Source of the DNA: Salsipaludibacter albus
Lineage (GTDB): Bacteria; Actinomycetota; Nitriliruptoria; Nitriliruptorales; Nitriliruptoraceae
NCBI RefSeq assembly: GCF_019798055.1
Contig: NZ_JAHOPH010000025.1
Location: 1 to 56,493 of the forward strand
Length of the DNA stretch: 56,493 nucleotides
Reading direction: 5' to 3'
In this document: positions 1 through 8,876 of the stretch, piece after piece
Numbering within the stretch: the stretch's first letter is position 1
Layout: every line of letters begins with the position of its first letter
The notes under the pieces: model-generated
Told to the model about the DNA's origin: nothing
What the model saw: the letters and a program-made list of their open reading frames with translations, nothing else
The model's database searches: none
Made by a program: the position numbers and the translations under genes

Positions 1-869
1 CAGCCCGAGGACCGCCCGGCACCGCCCGGGTCGTCGTCGGGCATGCCCCCGGCCCGTACGCGGGCCACTTGGCGACGGAACACGTCGGCCGACGCCGGAC
101 GGTCCTCGGGCTGCTTGGCCAGCAGCCCGGCGACGAGCGCGTCGACCCCCGGGGGGACCTGGCGCCGGGCGCTCACGGCCGCGGGGGTGAGGTGGAGGTG
201 CTGGCCCAGGACGGCGGCCGACGTGTCCGCCACGAACGGCGGACGGCCGGTCAGGCACTCGAACAGCACGCACCCCAGGGCGTACAGGTCACTGCGGGGG
301 TCGGCGCCCGACGAGCCGTCGAGCTGTTCCGGTGCGACGTAGGGCACCGAGCCCATCACCACGGCGGTCTGGGTGGCCGCCGAGGCCACCGCGCGCGCGA
401 TCCCGAAGTCGGCGACCTTCACCAGGTCGTCGTCCGTGAGCAGGATGTTGGACGGCTTGACGTCGCGGTGGACCATGCCGGCGGCGTGGGCAGCGGCCAG
501 CGCCGCCCCGACCTGGTCCGCGAGCTCCAGCGTCGCGTCCACCCCCAGCGTCGTCTCGTCGCGCAGGCGCTCCGCCAGGGTCGTGCCGTCGATCAGCTCC
601 ATCACCAGGAAGTGGGTGTCGCCGTCGGAGGCGGCGTCGTGGACGGACACGACGTTGGGGTGGTTGAGCCGGGCGGCCGCACGGGCCTCGCGCTCGAAGC
701 GGTCGACCGCACGCGGGTCGTCGAGGAGGTGCTCGGCCAGGACCTTGACGGCGACGCGACGGTCCAGGACCTCGTCGTGTGCGGCGTAGACCACGGCCAT
801 GCCCCCACGACCGCGTCGCTCGACGATCCGGTAGCGATCGGCGAGCACGGCGTCGATCGGCAGGTCCAC
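1..869 (-). CDS. Ser/Thr protein kinase (PknB-like), C-terminus beyond left edge
   Basis: Reads leftward and stays open to the window edge; 289 codons are visible. The chosen GTG start follows an AGAGGGA ribosome site and gives a typical PknB-type beginning (DLPIDAVLADRYRIVERRG). Every catalytic landmark is present: glycine loop GRGGMAVVY (about 20-28), VAIK lysine K42, catalytic loop HRDVKPSNIL (134-143), DFG at 154-156, then VAPEQ, so the catalytic domain looks active. After the kinase domain a D/G/A-rich linker begins; actinobacterial homologues usually continue into a transmembrane helix and sensor domain, which cannot be seen here. Role inferred from the family: membrane-linked eukaryotic-type kinase phosphorylating Ser/Thr in cell-wall or signalling proteins. 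The next gene upstream in its reading direction is the acetyltransferase-synthetase. Confidence 0.88.
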   Translation of the reverse strand, partial: MDLPIDAVLADRYRIVERRGRGGMAVVYAAHDEVLDRRVAVKVLAEHLLDDPRAVDRFEREARAAARLNHPNVVSVHDAASDGDTHFLVMELIDGTTLAERLRDETTLGVDATLELADQVGAALAAAHAAGMVHRDVKPSNILLTDDDLVKVADFGIARAVASAATQTAVVMGSVPYVAPEQLDGSSGADPRSDLYALGCVLFECLTGRPPFVADTSAAVLGQHLHLTPAAVSARRQVPPGVDALVAGLLAKQPEDRPASADVFRRQVARVRAGGMPDDDPGGAGRSSG

Positions 870-1012
870 GACGTCCCTCTCGAACTGGCAGGATCCCGGC
901 CCCGGCCCGGATCACCGTCCGGGGGCGAGGCCGGACCGTCCCAAGGTAGGACACGCCCGGGCCGGCACCCCGAACGTCCGTCCCCGACCGGACCGGTGCG
1001 ACGGAGGAGGAC

Positions 1013-1056
1013 TACGCGGGGGCGACCCGGACCCTACGCAGGGGCGACCCGGACCC
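1013..1056. repeat. 22-bp tandem duplication over a stop codon
   Basis: Two adjacent 22-base copies (1013-1034 and 1035-1056) differ at one base. The minus-strand synthetase ends inside them: its last residues VRVAPA and TAG stop come from the right-hand copy, and the left-hand copy repeats the same tail and stop untranslated. The unit is not a multiple of three. Probably a recent slippage duplication. Confidence 0.8.
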
Positions 1057-3712
1057 GGACGTCGACCGCGACGACGCCCTCTCCCCGGGGCCGCACGAAC
1101 ACCGGGTTGCAGTCGAGCTCGGCGATCTCGGGCAGGTCCTCGACCATCGTGTTGACCCGGTGCACGAGGTCGGTGAGGGCGGGGACGTCCCCGGGTGGGC
1201 TGCCGCGGTACCCCTCCAGCAACGGCCTGGTCCGCAGGCCGTCGAGCATCTCCTCGACGTCCCGATCGGTGACGGGCGTGATCCGGACACTCACGTCGCG
1301 GACCAACTCGACCAGGGTCCCGCCGAGCCCGACCAGGATCAGCGGGCCGAACGACGGGTCGTGGTTGACGCCCACCACCATCTCGATGCCGTCCACCATC
1401 TCCTGGACCAGCCACGCGTCGGTGTGCTCACCCAGCCCGCCCTCGCGCAGCCGGTCGGCCATCGCCTCGACCGCGTCACGGACCGCGTCGGGCGTCGCCA
1501 GGTCCAGCGCGATCCCCCCGACGTCGGTCTTGTGGATCGCCGCCGCGACCTTGACGACCACCGGCGTGTCCCATGCCGCCTGCACCTCGGCAGCCTCGTC
1601 GGCGCTGGCGACGATCGCGGATCGCGGCCGGGTCACGCCGTAGGCGTCGAGCAGGGCCTCGGCGTCGGCCTGGCCGAGCCAGGTCCCGTCGGGTGCCTCC
1701 GCCAGCGCCCCCTCGACGATGGCTCGTCCGGCGTCCGGGTCGACGCCCTCCGGTTCGACCACCTCGCCCAGTGGCGTCCGGCGCCACGCGGCGTGCGCCG
1801 CCACCCGCCCCAGGGCGCGGGCGGCGTCCTCCGGGAAGGCGTAGGACGGGATCCGCGCCCGCTCGAGCGCGGCGGGCAGGCCGGTCGTGGACATGAACAC
1901 CGCCAGCACCGGGACGTCGTCGCCGAGGTCGGCGTGGGCCGCCACCATCGCCTCGGCGACGTCGTCGGTGCTGGTCGAGCCGGTGGGGATGAAGATCACC
2001 AGGACCACGTCGACCTCGCCCGACGCACCCAGTGCGCGGATGGTCTGTTCGTACCCGGCGGCACCGGCGGACGCGATCATGTCGACGGGGTTGGCCACGC
2101 CGGCGGCGGACGGCAGGAACTCCTCCAGGCGCGCCTGCAGGTCGGGACCCAGCGCCGGGACCTCCAACCCGTTGGACTCCAGCGCGTCCGCGGCCAAGAT
2201 CCCCGGGCCGCCCGCGTTGGTGACGATGCCGACCCGGCGGCCACCGGGCAGTGGCTGGCTCGACAGCAGCGTCGCGACGTCGAACAGCTCCTCGAGCGTG
2301 TCGGTGCGGATGATCCCGGCCTGGCGGAACAGCGCCTCGACCGCGACGTCGCCGGCCGAGATCGCCGCGGTGTGGGACGACGCGGCGCGCTCGCCGGCTC
2401 CCGTGCGACCGGACTTGACCGCCACGATCGGCTTGGAGCGCGACACCCGTCGTGCGATCCGCGAGAACTTCCGCGGGTTCCCGAACGACTCGAGGTAGAG
2501 CAGGATCACGTCGGTGTCGGGGTCCTCCTCCCAGTACAGGATGAGGTCGTTGCCGGACACGTCGGCCTTGTTACCCACCGAGACGAACGTCGACAGCCCC
2601 AGCCCGAGGTCGGCCACGTGGTCGATGACGGCCAGCCCCAGCGCACCCGACTGCGACGAGAACGCCACCCGGCCCGGCGCCGGGAAGGTGTCGCTGAACG
2701 TGGCGTTCATCCGCACGCCCTCGGTGGCGTTCATGACGCCCATGCAGTTGGGCCCGACCACGCGCATGCCCCAACTGGTGGCGATGGCCATCAGCTCGTC
2801 CTGGCGGTCCCGACCCTCCGGGCCGGTCTCGGAGAAGCCGGCCGAGACCACGGTGACCGCCCGGACGCCCAGTCGGCCGGCCTCGTCGACCACCTCGTTG
2901 ACGACCGGTGCCGGCACGCAGACCAGGACGTGCTCGGGGACCTCGGGGAGGTCCGACAGGGTGGGGTGGGCACGCACCGACTGGACCACCTCGGCGCGTG
3001 GGTTGACCGGGTACACGACCCCGGCGAACCCCCCGTGCAGGACGTGGCGGAAGACCATCCCGCCGATCGACGACGGGTCCCGGCTCGCACCCACCACGGC
3101 GATCGACGTGGGAGAGAAGAACCGGCGCAACGCGGCCTGGGCGGCCCGGCGGTCGGCGCGGTCCACCACCGACAGGAAGTCCTCGCCCAGGTCGAGGGTC
3201 ATGTCCGACCGGACGGTCTGGTGGTCGCGACGGTCGTCGTGGGCGAAGCCCAGTTCACGGATCAGCCGGAGCATCCGTGAGTTCTCGGCCAGCACGTCCC
3301 CGGTGAGGGTGCGGATCCCGTGTTCGTGGGCGGCGCGCGCCACCGCGCGCACCAACGCGGACCCGATCCCACGTCCCTGGTGGGCGTCCTCCACCAGCGC
3401 GGCGAACTCGGCATGGCCCCGGTCGTCCTCGTCCCGGGTGAAGCGGGAGACGGCCACGATGCGTTCGTCGTCGCCGCGGCCGAGGGTCGCGACGACCGCG
3501 TACTCGTCGTCGGGGTCAAGGTCCGTGAACCGGCCGACCGTCTCCTCGTTGAGGTCGAAGTGGCCGTGGAAGCGCAGCCGGCGCGACTCCGGGGAGGTGC
3601 GCTCCCACATCCCCAGCAGGCGCTCGCGATCGTCCGGCCGGATCTCGCGGACGTGGACGGTCGTGCCGTCCCGCAGGACCTGGTCGAAGCCGGTGCTGGC
3701 GTCCGGTGGCAT
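1034..3712 (-). CDS. GNAT acetyltransferase fused to NDP-forming acyl-CoA synthetase (Pat-like)
   Basis: 892 residues. The N-terminal GNAT domain (about 15-175) has the acetyl-CoA loop motif HQGRGIGSALV. It is followed by a CoA-binding Rossmann domain (starting FFSPTSIAVVGAS, about 195), two succinyl-CoA-synthetase-like domains (SSQSGAL; GERAASSHTAAI with the family's phosphohistidine region) and a C-terminal ATP-grasp subdomain (VVKVAAAIHKTDVGG, ending NPVFVRPRG). This is the architecture of bacterial Pat-type protein acetyltransferases, with the GNAT domain at the N-terminus as is common in actinomycetes. Whether the synthetase half is catalytic (acetyl-CoA + ADP + Pi interconversion) or only a sensor cannot be decided from sequence. 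It lies 32 bases downstream of the ankyrin gene on the same strand and may be co-transcribed. Start ATG chosen by the open frame and start of GNAT homology. Confidence 0.9.
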   Translation of the reverse strand: MPPDASTGFDQVLRDGTTVHVREIRPDDRERLLGMWERTSPESRRLRFHGHFDLNEETVGRFTDLDPDDEYAVVATLGRGDDERIVAVSRFTRDEDDRGHAEFAALVEDAHQGRGIGSALVRAVARAAHEHGIRTLTGDVLAENSRMLRLIRELGFAHDDRRDHQTVRSDMTLDLGEDFLSVVDRADRRAAQAALRRFFSPTSIAVVGASRDPSSIGGMVFRHVLHGGFAGVVYPVNPRAEVVQSVRAHPTLSDLPEVPEHVLVCVPAPVVNEVVDEAGRLGVRAVTVVSAGFSETGPEGRDRQDELMAIATSWGMRVVGPNCMGVMNATEGVRMNATFSDTFPAPGRVAFSSQSGALGLAVIDHVADLGLGLSTFVSVGNKADVSGNDLILYWEEDPDTDVILLYLESFGNPRKFSRIARRVSRSKPIVAVKSGRTGAGERAASSHTAAISAGDVAVEALFRQAGIIRTDTLEELFDVATLLSSQPLPGGRRVGIVTNAGGPGILAADALESNGLEVPALGPDLQARLEEFLPSAAGVANPVDMIASAGAAGYEQTIRALGASGEVDVVLVIFIPTGSTSTDDVAEAMVAAHADLGDDVPVLAVFMSTTGLPAALERARIPSYAFPEDAARALGRVAAHAAWRRTPLGEVVEPEGVDPDAGRAIVEGALAEAPDGTWLGQADAEALLDAYGVTRPRSAIVASADEAAEVQAAWDTPVVVKVAAAIHKTDVGGIALDLATPDAVRDAVEAMADRLREGGLGEHTDAWLVQEMVDGIEMVVGVNHDPSFGPLILVGLGGTLVELVRDVSVRITPVTDRDVEEMLDGLRTRPLLEGYRGSPPGDVPALTDLVHRVNTMVEDLPEIAELDCNPVFVRPRGEGVVAVDVRVRVAPA

Positions 3713-3744
3713 CGTCTCCCTCCCCGACGGGGTCGAGCGCCACC

Positions 3745-4203
3745 CTAGGTCGTGGTCGGCTCGGGGAAGTGGGCGGCGAGGTCGGGCCGCTCGAAGAAGT
3801 CGGCAGCGGCCCGGGCACTGGGCTCGCCCAGGTCCGGGTCCGCACCGCGCCGGGACAGCACCCGGACCACGTCCTCGAAGCCCTTGAAGACGGCGCCGGC
3901 CAGGGGGGACTGGCCACGGTCGTTGCAGCGATCGACGTCCCCGCCGCGGTCGGCGAGGTCGGCCACCAGGTCGGCGTGGCCGTGGTAGGCGGCCAGCATC
4001 AACAGCGTGTTCCCGTCGGGGTCGGTGAGGTTCACCGGGACGCCCTGGTCGACCCAGTCGAGGAGGGACGCGTCACCGTCCCGGGCCAGGTCGAGCAACC
4101 GGTGGGCCAGCTCCACGGCGCGGGCGCGGACGTCGCCATCGTCGGGCGGCGAGGCGGCGTCGCCGGTCGGCTGCTCCCGTGACGGGGTCGGGTCGTCGGG
4201 CAT
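3745..4203 (-). CDS. Small ankyrin-repeat protein
   Basis: 152 residues. After a polar N-terminus and a helical region (RARAVELAHRLLDLARDG) come about three ankyrin repeats: LLDWVDQGVPVNLTDPDGNT, LLMLAAYHGHADLVADLADR, then SPLAGAVFKGFEDVVRVLSR with the diagnostic GADPD. Ankyrin repeats bind partner proteins; no partner is evident. The frame extends further upstream, but those starts would run into the divergent LCP gene and its promoter, so MPDDPTPS is preferred. The 134-bp divergent gap to the LCP gene should carry both promoters. The family resembles small bacterial ankyrin proteins often paired with catalases or toxins, but nothing here supports such a pairing. Confidence 0.82.
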   Translation of the reverse strand: MPDDPTPSREQPTGDAASPPDDGDVRARAVELAHRLLDLARDGDASLLDWVDQGVPVNLTDPDGNTLLMLAAYHGHADLVADLADRGGDVDRCNDRGQSPLAGAVFKGFEDVVRVLSRRGADPDLGEPSARAAADFFERPDLAAHFPEPTTT

Positions 4204-4336
4204 GGTGGTGGCTCCGTCGGGGTGCAGTCCATGGAACCACGTCGCACGAAACGTGCCTCGATCGCCGACCCCGGTCGACCCGGGGTGGTGTAGGGTCGAA
4301 CGGCAGGACGGGGCGGCCTGGCACCACGGAGCAGGC

Positions 4337-5524
4337 ATGGACGATCGTCCGCAGGACCCGACGCAGGCCCCGGCCAGCGTGGCCGCCGACCCCGACGACG
4401 ACCCCGGGGCCGACCCCGACGCCGACGTGCGGGCCGGTGAGGACGTGGGCGGACCGTCCCGGCGATGGTGGTGGATCGGCGCGGCGGCCATCGCACTGGT
4501 CGCGATCGCGATCCCCGTGTGGTGGAGCCTCACGGCGCTGGAACGCGTGCCGGTCGACACCGACGCGGCACGACAGCGACTCGCCGACCGGGCCGTGACC
4601 GGTGTCGACGACCAGCCGCTCCCCGACGGCGGCGCGGCCACGGCGACCGGTGCGCCGGAGACCGGCGCTCCCGCGTCCCCGACACCCGCCGCCCTGCCCC
4701 CGCCGGGGTCGGACGCGGTGCGGTCGTTCCTGGTGATCGGCAGCGACGAGCGCGCGGCCATCGCGGGCTCGCGTGCCGACGTCCTGGTCGTCGGGCTGCT
4801 GCCCGCCGACGGCGGCGACCCGGTGATGTTCTCGCTGCCGCGTGACCTGTGGGTCGACGACCCGTGCCACGCCGGGCAGCAGCGGATCAACGCCGCCTAC
4901 AACGGCTGTCCGGGAGTCGCCAACGGCTTCGAGCTGACCTCGATCGTGGTGGAGGACTTCACCGGCGTCGAGATCGACAACGTCGTCGCGATCGACTTCG
5001 ACGGGTTCAAGGAGATCATCGACGCGGTCGGCGGCGTGGAGATCTGCGTCGACCATCCCGTCCGCGACCGCAGCGTCCGGGTGCTGTCGCTGCCGGCCGG
5101 CTGCAGCATGGCCGACGGCGCCACGGCGCTGGGGTGGGTCCGGGCCCGCAAGCTCCAGGAGCAGGTGGACGGCCAGTGGCGGGACATGGCCGGGGTCAAC
5201 GACCTGACCCGCAACCGTCACCAGCAGGACATCATGCTGCAGTTGCTGCGCCGGGTCGGCTCGTTCGAGACCGTCACGAACCTCTACGGGTTCGCGCGTG
5301 GGGTCAGCGACAGCGTGACCCTCGGGGCCGGGCTGAACCTGCTCGACGGCGCACGGCTGGCGTGGTCGATGCGGGGCCGGGCCGGTGACGTCGACCGCTT
5401 CGCGATCCCCATCGAGGACTTCACGACCGGCGGAGGTGCCCAGGTGCTGGTGGCGACCGAGCCGTTCGCGACCACCTTCGAGCGCGAGGTCGGGGAGTCC
5501 CTGTCGTCGTTCGTCGAGGGCTGA
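4337..5524 (+). CDS. LytR-CpsA-Psr (LCP) family cell-wall glycopolymer ligase
   Basis: 395 residues: an acidic cytoplasmic N-terminus, one membrane helix (about 47-66, starting WWWIGAAAIALVAIAI), a Pro/Ala/Thr-rich linker, then the extracellular LCP domain. Catalytic-site motifs are all recognisable: RADVLVVG (usually RSDT), SLPRDLWV, RINAAY, a VRARK segment and DLTRNRHQQDIM with the conserved Arg-x-x-x-Gln-Gln region. Known role of the family: transfer of polyprenyl-linked glycopolymers (arabinogalactan, teichoic acid, capsule) to peptidoglycan outside the membrane. That fits the exopolysaccharide/galactofuranose locus later in this window, though the distance makes a direct link only an inference. 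GGAG lies five bases before the ATG; a TAGGGT at 4291-4296 is a plausible -10 element. Confidence 0.9.
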   Translation: MDDRPQDPTQAPASVAADPDDDPGADPDADVRAGEDVGGPSRRWWWIGAAAIALVAIAIPVWWSLTALERVPVDTDAARQRLADRAVTGVDDQPLPDGGAATATGAPETGAPASPTPAALPPPGSDAVRSFLVIGSDERAAIAGSRADVLVVGLLPADGGDPVMFSLPRDLWVDDPCHAGQQRINAAYNGCPGVANGFELTSIVVEDFTGVEIDNVVAIDFDGFKEIIDAVGGVEICVDHPVRDRSVRVLSLPAGCSMADGATALGWVRARKLQEQVDGQWRDMAGVNDLTRNRHQQDIMLQLLRRVGSFETVTNLYGFARGVSDSVTLGAGLNLLDGARLAWSMRGRAGDVDRFAIPIEDFTTGGGAQVLVATEPFATTFEREVGESLSSFVEG

Positions 5525-5528
5525 GTCC

Positions 5529-6782
5529 TCATCCGTCCGTGGGGGCGGTGGCCGTCGCGGCGGGGGCGAGGAGCCGAGCCAGCGTCGCGCCGGCCAGCGC
5601 GATCGCGGCCACGACCATCAGGGCGATGCGCAGGCCGACGGCGTCGGCGACGACCCCGACCAGCGGTGGCCCGACCAGGAAGCCGAACCGGGAGAGCCAC
5701 GAGGCGATCGCGATGCCGTCCCCGCTGCGCACGCCGGGGATCTCGCCCGACGCGGCCATGACCAGCGGGTAGAGCGTCGAGACCCCCAGTCCACCCAGGG
5801 CGAATCCGACCAGCACGATCCACGGCTCGGGACCCATCGCCGCCGTCCCGACTCCCACCGCGCCGAGCACGAACCCGCCCCGGGCCACCGCCACCGGCCC
5901 GAGGGCGTCGACCACCCGGTCGCCCAGCGTGCGACCGACCACCATGCCGGACTGGGACAGCACGAAGCCCAGGCCCGCGACGAAGGCGGTGGACCCGACC
6001 GTCTCGCGGAGGTGGATCGCCGACCACGAGGCGGCGACGTCCTCGATCATCACCGCGGCCATCAGCATCACCCCGAGCCCGGCCAGGGTCACGAAGGCCG
6101 TCCGGATCGCCTGTCGCACGCCGGGAGTGCCGGCAGTCTCGGACGTGGCGACCTCGTCCGGGCGCTCGGTGTTCTCCGGCCCGGGCAGGAGCAGGCGATC
6201 CGCGATCACCACGACCACGGCCAGCACCCCGGCCGTCACGACCAGGTGCACGCTGCGCGCCACCCCCAGGCCCACCATGGCCGACGCCACCAGGCCGCCG
6301 AGCACCGCGCCGAGGCTCCACAGCGCGTGGAAGGAGTTGATGATGCTTCGCCCGTAGCGACGCTGGACCCGCATGCCGTGCGCGTTCATCGCCGCGTCGG
6401 TGATGGTGTCGGTCCCGCCCAGGACCACCATGCCCAGTGCCAGCACTGGCCATGCGCCGGCCAGTCCGATGATGGGCAGCGCGACCAGCTGGAGCAACGC
6501 GGTCAGCGTGGCCGTCCGTCCCGAGCCCAGTCGTCCGATCAGCGGCCCGGCCGCGGCCCCGATGGAGATCGCCGTCAGCGGCCCCATCGCGATGGCGAGC
6601 CCCAGTGCCGTGTTGGACAGGTCCAGGTCGGCCTTGATGGCCGGGTACCACGGGACCACGCTGCCCAGCACGACGGCGTTGGACAGGAACAGCGCCGCCA
6701 CGGCGCCCCGGGCCCGGCGGGTGGCGCGGTCGACGGGCCGGCGGGTGCGTGGTACCGCAACGGGGTCGTCGGGTGTGCTCAT
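5529..6782 (-). CDS. MFS transporter
   Basis: 417 residues with about twelve hydrophobic segments in two halves, e.g. GAVAALFLSNAVVLGSVVPW, LGLAIAMGPLTAISIGAAAG and, in the second half, LVGFALGGLGVSTLYPLVMA. The loop after the second helix (GRLGSGRT) matches the family's conserved cytoplasmic turn. It resembles the fucose-permease/YbjJ-like branch with no clear substrate. The frame stays open upstream across the tRNA, so the start MSTPDDP just after the tRNA promoter is chosen; no strong ribosome site is visible, so translation may be leaderless. Its end converges on the LCP gene with four bases between stops. Confidence 0.82.
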   Translation of the reverse strand: MSTPDDPVAVPRTRRPVDRATRRARGAVAALFLSNAVVLGSVVPWYPAIKADLDLSNTALGLAIAMGPLTAISIGAAAGPLIGRLGSGRTATLTALLQLVALPIIGLAGAWPVLALGMVVLGGTDTITDAAMNAHGMRVQRRYGRSIINSFHALWSLGAVLGGLVASAMVGLGVARSVHLVVTAGVLAVVVVIADRLLLPGPENTERPDEVATSETAGTPGVRQAIRTAFVTLAGLGVMLMAAVMIEDVAASWSAIHLRETVGSTAFVAGLGFVLSQSGMVVGRTLGDRVVDALGPVAVARGGFVLGAVGVGTAAMGPEPWIVLVGFALGGLGVSTLYPLVMAASGEIPGVRSGDGIAIASWLSRFGFLVGPPLVGVVADAVGLRIALMVVAAIALAGATLARLLAPAATATAPTDG

Positions 6783-6810
6783 GCCGGCGGAGGGTACGCC
6801 CGGCCCCGCG

Positions 6811-6839
6811 TTGCCCGTCGTCGTGCCGGCCCGTACCCT
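6811..6839 (+). promoter_or_regulatory. Putative promoter of tRNA-Ser
   Basis: TTGCCC and TACCCT hexamers are separated by 17 bases, and the -10 box ends 29 bases before the mature tRNA. Spacing and sequence fit a housekeeping sigma promoter of a GC-rich actinomycete. Confidence 0.5.
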
Positions 6840-6868
6840 TGCCGTTCGCCACGAACGTGGTGCACCAC

Positions 6869-6960
6869 GGAGGGTTCGCCTAGTCAGGCCTATGGCGCAC
6901 GGCTGGAATCCGTGTTGAGTCGCAAGACTCTCGGGGGTTCGAATCCCCCACCCTCCGCCA
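6869..6960 (+). tRNA. tRNA-Ser (anticodon GGA), CCA encoded
   Basis: The 92-base cloverleaf reads cleanly. Acceptor strand GGAGGGT pairs with ACCCTCC before G-CCA. The anticodon stem CACGG/CCGTG encloses CTGGAAT (anticodon GGA, codons UCC/UCU). A long class-II variable arm (GAGTCGCAAGACTC core) is diagnostic for serine, and the T arm is GGGGG-TTCGAAT-CCCCC. The 3' end is the classical attachment target for tyrosine integrases, and a decayed integrase lies just downstream, pointing towards it. Confidence 0.96.
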
Positions 6961-7006
6961 GGCGAAACTGCAGGATCCTTGCAGTAGAAGCCGTAGAACG
7001 CGCAAT

Positions 7007-7037
7007 GACGACCCCGGCAAAATGTGCCGGGGTCGTC
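7007..7037. terminator. Strong 13-bp hairpin downstream of tRNA-Ser
   Basis: Perfect 13-bp stem (GACGACCCCGGCA / TGCCGGGGTCGTC) with a five-base loop. There is no T-tract, as is common in actinomycete terminators. It sits between the tRNA and the convergent integrase remnant, so it could end transcription from both sides. Confidence 0.7.
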
Positions 7038-7124
7038 GCCGTGTGGGCCGAATCCGGGCAAACTGGTCACGAATTGGTCACAGGATTTTGCCCGAGGGGT
7101 GGTGAGGTACGGTCCGGCGCGTCT

Positions 7125-7919
7125 TCAGGCGTTGCCCGACGACCGTTCGGTTGCTTGCTCCGTGGCGAACAACTCGGCGGCGTGGGCGTCGACGGCGGCG
7201 CGGTCGGCGCCCTTGGGCATGTGGGTGTAGACCCTGGAGGTGACCGCGGTGGAGGCGTGCCCGAGCAGGGCACTGATCGTTGCCAGCCCGCTGCCGTTGG
7301 CGTCCAGGGCGGAGGCCAGCGAGTGCCGCAGGCCGTGCGGCCCGCCGATGTGGGGCAGTCCGCATTCGTGGGCGAGTCTCGAGAACTTGGTCGATACGTC
7401 GTCGGGGTAGAGGTAGCGCCCCATGCCGTTGGTGAACACGAGGTCGCTGTCCTGCCAGACGGGACCGAGGCGCCGTCGTTGCCCGTCCTGGCGGATTCGG
7501 TGCTCATGGAGGAGGTCGAGCAGCAGATCGCGATCGTGGACGTGGACAAGGAAGTGCGCCACCTCGGCGGCGGTCCAGGTCGGATGCTCGGCCTCGGTCG
7601 CACAGGGCTTGACGGCCCGGTCCGCGGGATTGGTGCGGAGCACGCCGTCCTGCACAGCGTCTTCGAGGATCCGGTGGGCGAGCCCGTGCACGTTGGCGAT
7701 GGTCTTGGGGGCGAGGTCGTCGAGCAGGGCGGTGTAGTGGCGGGTGAACGTGTTGCCGTCCAACTCCTGGACCGGGACGTCGGCAAGTTCTGGCAAGAGG
7801 TGGTTGCGGAGGTCGCGCTCGTAGATCGCGTAGGTGGTCTCGGCCAGCCGTCCGAGCCGGAGGCGCGCTCCTGCGCTGTCGTGGAGCCAGCGCCGTGGCC
7901 CAGCCGCCCCAGCAGACTG
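7125..7919 (-). pseudogene. Decayed phage/ICE-type tyrosine integrase
   Basis: The reading frame encodes the core-binding domain (WLHDSAGARLRLGRLAETTY, then YERDLRNHLLPELADVPVQEL) and the C-terminal catalytic part (GGPHGLRHSLAS, SALLGHASTAVTSRVYTHM with the nucleophilic Tyr). Between HFLVHVHDRDLL and the QDSDLVF segment, the stretch normally holding the first catalytic Arg (xxTGxRxGE) is missing. The N-terminal SAM-like/arm-binding part is cut by an in-frame TGA at 7920-7922. It is therefore an internally deleted and 5'-truncated gene, presumably inactive. Its position beside the tRNA-Ser 3' end, reading towards it, is the standard layout of an integrated element's attL end. Confidence 0.8.
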
Positions 7920-8080
7920 TCAATATCTCGGTCGCGGTGAGGATGGAAGGTCAAGTCAGCCGTGGGGAGATCGGCCAGTTCTCCTACGGTTCGCAAGGCC
8001 CCTCAAGGGTGGCGAGTGCGGGGGATACCGGACGCCGCGAGTATCCGTGGTTTGCGGGACATCGCTGGCGCGGAACGGCT

Positions 8081-8566
8081 TCAGTTGGCTTCCAGGATGT
8101 GCTTGAGGCGGTCGACCTCACGCCGGGCCATGCGGTCCTCGGCGAACTTCAGCGCTGGCCCGGTGAGTCGCATCAGCCACGAGTCCAACAGCAGCCGACC
8201 CTGCATGACGAACCGTGTGCCGGTGTTCTCCTGCGTGACGCGGTACTGGTTCTCGGTCGTGGCCGGTCCTTCGACGACCCGGTAGGCGAACAGCCCGGCC
8301 TTGGGGTCGAGGTGGGTCACCCGACAGGTCATGGTCACGTTGCGGTACCACAGCAGCGACGTCGTGACGTGGATGTCGCTGCCCATGCGCGGTGGGCCCG
8401 CGTCGGCCCAGGACACCGTGCCCAGATGGGTGCGCCAGGTCGGGGTCTGTTCGATGTCCAGCAGGAAGTCCCACACGTCGCCGACGGGTCGTCGAATGGT
8501 TGTGGCCACACGGGCGCCGTCGAGCCACCCAGCCACGTCGACCTGCGCGTCCGAGCTCTCTGACAT
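8081..8566 (-). CDS. SRPBCC (START-like) domain protein
   Basis: 161 residues. VATTIRRPVGDVWDFLLDIE and QTPTWRTHLGTVSWADAGPP form the typical first strand and helix pair of the SRPBCC/polyketide-cyclase-like helix-grip fold. A long C-terminal helix (LTGPALKFAEDRMARREVDR) closes the ligand cavity. These proteins bind hydrophobic ligands; the substrate is unknown here. AAGGGG lies six bases before the ATG, so the start is well supported. It stands alone within the accessory region. Confidence 0.75.
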   Translation of the reverse strand: MSESSDAQVDVAGWLDGARVATTIRRPVGDVWDFLLDIEQTPTWRTHLGTVSWADAGPPRMGSDIHVTTSLLWYRNVTMTCRVTHLDPKAGLFAYRVVEGPATTENQYRVTQENTGTRFVMQGRLLLDSWLMRLTGPALKFAEDRMARREVDRLKHILEAN

Positions 8567-8876
8567 CGGTGCCCCTTGTGTGGCCGATCATGTGGACGCA
8601 AGTGTGCCACCGACATCGTCCTGTTCGACAGGGTGTAGTCCCCCGACCACACCAGGAATTTGGCTGGACGCCCGGCTCCGGTGTCCAAGCGCCGTGGCCA
8701 GCAAACGGTCGCCTGGGCCAGTCACCGCCTGAGCGTCCCTCCATCTGAAGACGCCGACCCCGCATGCGAGAGTGTCGGGATCGGGTGCGCATTCAACGGC
8801 TGGCGCGCGCGGTTCAGGCCAGTGCAGAGGCGGGCCGCAGCCACACTTGATCGCGATTGTCAACGTCTGGGGTCCG
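8567..8876. other. Non-coding interval
   Basis: About 310 bases upstream of the SRPBCC gene and downstream of the membrane-protein gene. Short open frames on both strands lack ribosome sites and recognisable content. No repeat unit is clearly preserved. Confidence 0.5.

Noticed and set aside
69-3280. Long plus-strand open frames opposite the kinase and synthetase genes
   Set aside because: They are antisense shadows in very GC-rich DNA with Arg/Gly/His-rich meaningless translation; the minus-strand genes carry full motifs.
8588-8863. 91-codon minus-strand frame in the gap before the SRPBCC gene
   Set aside because: No ribosome site, no domain and no conserved pattern.
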